DNA from: an uncultured Clostridia bacterium
GTDB taxonomy: Bacteria; Bacillota; Clostridia; TANB77; CAG-508
Assembly (NCBI GenBank): GCA_944388635.1
Contig: CALXJN010000119.1
Span: forward strand, 1 to 5,483
DNA length: 5,483 bases
Direction of reading: 5' to 3'
The position numbers were made by a program, and so were the translations under genes. The notes beneath the pieces were generated by a model. The model was not told where the DNA came from. It was given only the letters and a program-made list of their open reading frames with translations, and did no database searches. Positions 4,626 to 5,483 of the stretch are shown here, in pieces (the stretch's first letter is position 1; each line of letters opens with the position of its first letter).

Positions 4626-5483
4626 TTAATCCTTTTTATCAAGTAACCAGTCCAACACATTTATCTTCTTTATTCCATCAAAATCAGCCTCCAAATCATC
4701 ATCTAATGTCAAAATATATTTAGGATAATTATCATTGATTTTCTTTAATGGTGTTAGTTCTCTTTCTAAAATTCTATTTTCTTCTTCACCTTCTGCTCTT
4801 GTTGTTAATGCGACTTGATAATAAACTGTATTTTCAGGTTTTTTAGCAACAAAGTCAACTTCTAATTCATCATATTTTCCTATATATACATCATATCCTC
4901 GTCTTATCAATTCAATATACACAACATTTTCTAATATATGTCCCATATCTCTACCAGAACCTTGACCTAACATATAATATCTAAGTCCTATATCTACTGC
5001 ATAGTATTTTTCTTGAGTTTTTAAATATTCTTTTCCTTTTATGTCATACCTATTAGCTTTAAATATTAAATAGCCATCTATAAGTGCATCTACATAATTT
5101 GAAATTGTGTTGTAAGATGAATTCTTTTCTACACCTTCAATATTATCGCTTATGCTTTTCATACTAGTTCTATTTCCTATATTGTCATATAAATATTTTG
5201 TAACTCTTTCTAATACGTTTTTATCTGTTATTCCTTTTCTTTGCATCACATCTTTAAATAAAATTGTATTGTATATACCATCTAAAAACATATTGATATT
5301 TTCTGGATTGATTTTATATAGCTCTACCGCTTGAGGAAAAGAACTGTATCTTAGATAATCCCTGAATTTTCTAGATATATCTGTTTTATCTTCAAAAGCA
5401 GATATATACTCCTTAAATGATAACGGTAACATTTTTATTTCAATATATCTTCCTGTAAGTAATGTAGCTAATTCTGAAGATAA
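4626..5483 (-). CDS. ATP-binding protein with AAA_14 and DUF4143 domains, C-terminal 285 residues (start beyond the right edge)
   Basis: This family pairs an N-terminal P-loop ATPase with a DUF4143 domain. Its biological role is mostly unknown. The visible part begins inside the ATPase domain, LSSELATLLTGRYIEIKMLP (1-20), a typical end of the AAA_14 core followed by LSFKEYI. The Walker motifs lie outside the window. A helical, winged-helix-like region follows (about 70-145, including NRTSMKSISDNI and SYNTISNYVDALIDGYLIF). The C-terminal domain carries ILENVVYIELIRRGYDVY (183-200) and LEVDFVAKKPENTVYYQVA (207-225). This Glu-x-Asp...Gln pattern resembles a degenerate PD-(D/E)xK nuclease fold. 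The frame is open to the right edge, so the Met at 5432 is internal. The gene leads a transcript that probably includes the small broken gene downstream. Confidence 0.88.
   Translation of the reverse strand, partial: LSSELATLLTGRYIEIKMLPLSFKEYISAFEDKTDISRKFRDYLRYSSFPQAVELYKINPENINMFLDGIYNTILFKDVMQRKGITDKNVLERVTKYLYDNIGNRTSMKSISDNIEGVEKNSSYNTISNYVDALIDGYLIFKANRYDIKGKEYLKTQEKYYAVDIGLRYYMLGQGSGRDMGHILENVVYIELIRRGYDVYIGKYDELEVDFVAKKPENTVYYQVALTTRAEGEEENRILERELTPLKKINDNYPKYILTLDDDLEADFDGIKKINVLDWLLDKKD

Noticed and set aside
5152..5334. Plus-strand frame of 60 residues within the ATPase gene
   Set aside because: It is antisense to a strongly supported DUF4143-family gene, with no ribosome site.

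Overview
The window is strongly A+T-rich, and every convincing gene lies on the minus strand. The promoters are of the Gram-positive sigma-A type, ribosome binding sites are strong (AGGAGG, GGAGGT, AAGGAG), and TGA appears to act as a stop. Together these point to a low-GC member of the Bacillota, probably a clostridial or uncultured gut-type lineage. No ribosomal RNA, tRNA or CRISPR array was seen.

Read in the direction of transcription (high to low coordinates), the right third is accessory DNA. It holds the C-terminal part of an ATP-binding protein of the AAA_14/DUF4143 class (4626 to beyond 5483). Next is a small, apparently frameshifted gene (4403-4601) and a hairpin terminator. Then comes an XRE-family repressor (3948-4268) coupled to an ImmA/IrrE-type metallopeptidase gene that has lost its catalytic half (3656-3955). 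Repressor/ImmA pairs control integrative elements and prophages. The broken ImmA, the frameshifted small gene and about 400 bp of non-coding DNA (3247-3655) suggest a decayed mobile-element remnant. That stretch carries two tandem plus-strand promoter-like sequences and a long hairpin.

The middle holds a 205-residue protein of unknown function with a possible N-terminal helix-turn-helix (2571-3188), then a PurM-family gene (1483-2514). Each has its own promoter. The PurM promoter is a perfect TTGACA-17-TATAAT sequence whose -35 box overlaps the stop codon of the upstream gene. The PurM-family protein is full length, but its normally conserved DGVGTK segment reads TEEPGSK, and no other purine gene is present.

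The left third is the start of a surface-polysaccharide operon: a minimal monotopic phosphoglycosyl transferase (525-1202), then UDP-glucose 6-dehydrogenase (running off the left edge). Its promoter is interleaved with the PurM terminator, so the -35 box lies in the second arm of the hairpin. The transferase would load the first sugar phosphate onto a polyprenyl phosphate carrier, and the dehydrogenase would supply UDP-glucuronate for the polymer.
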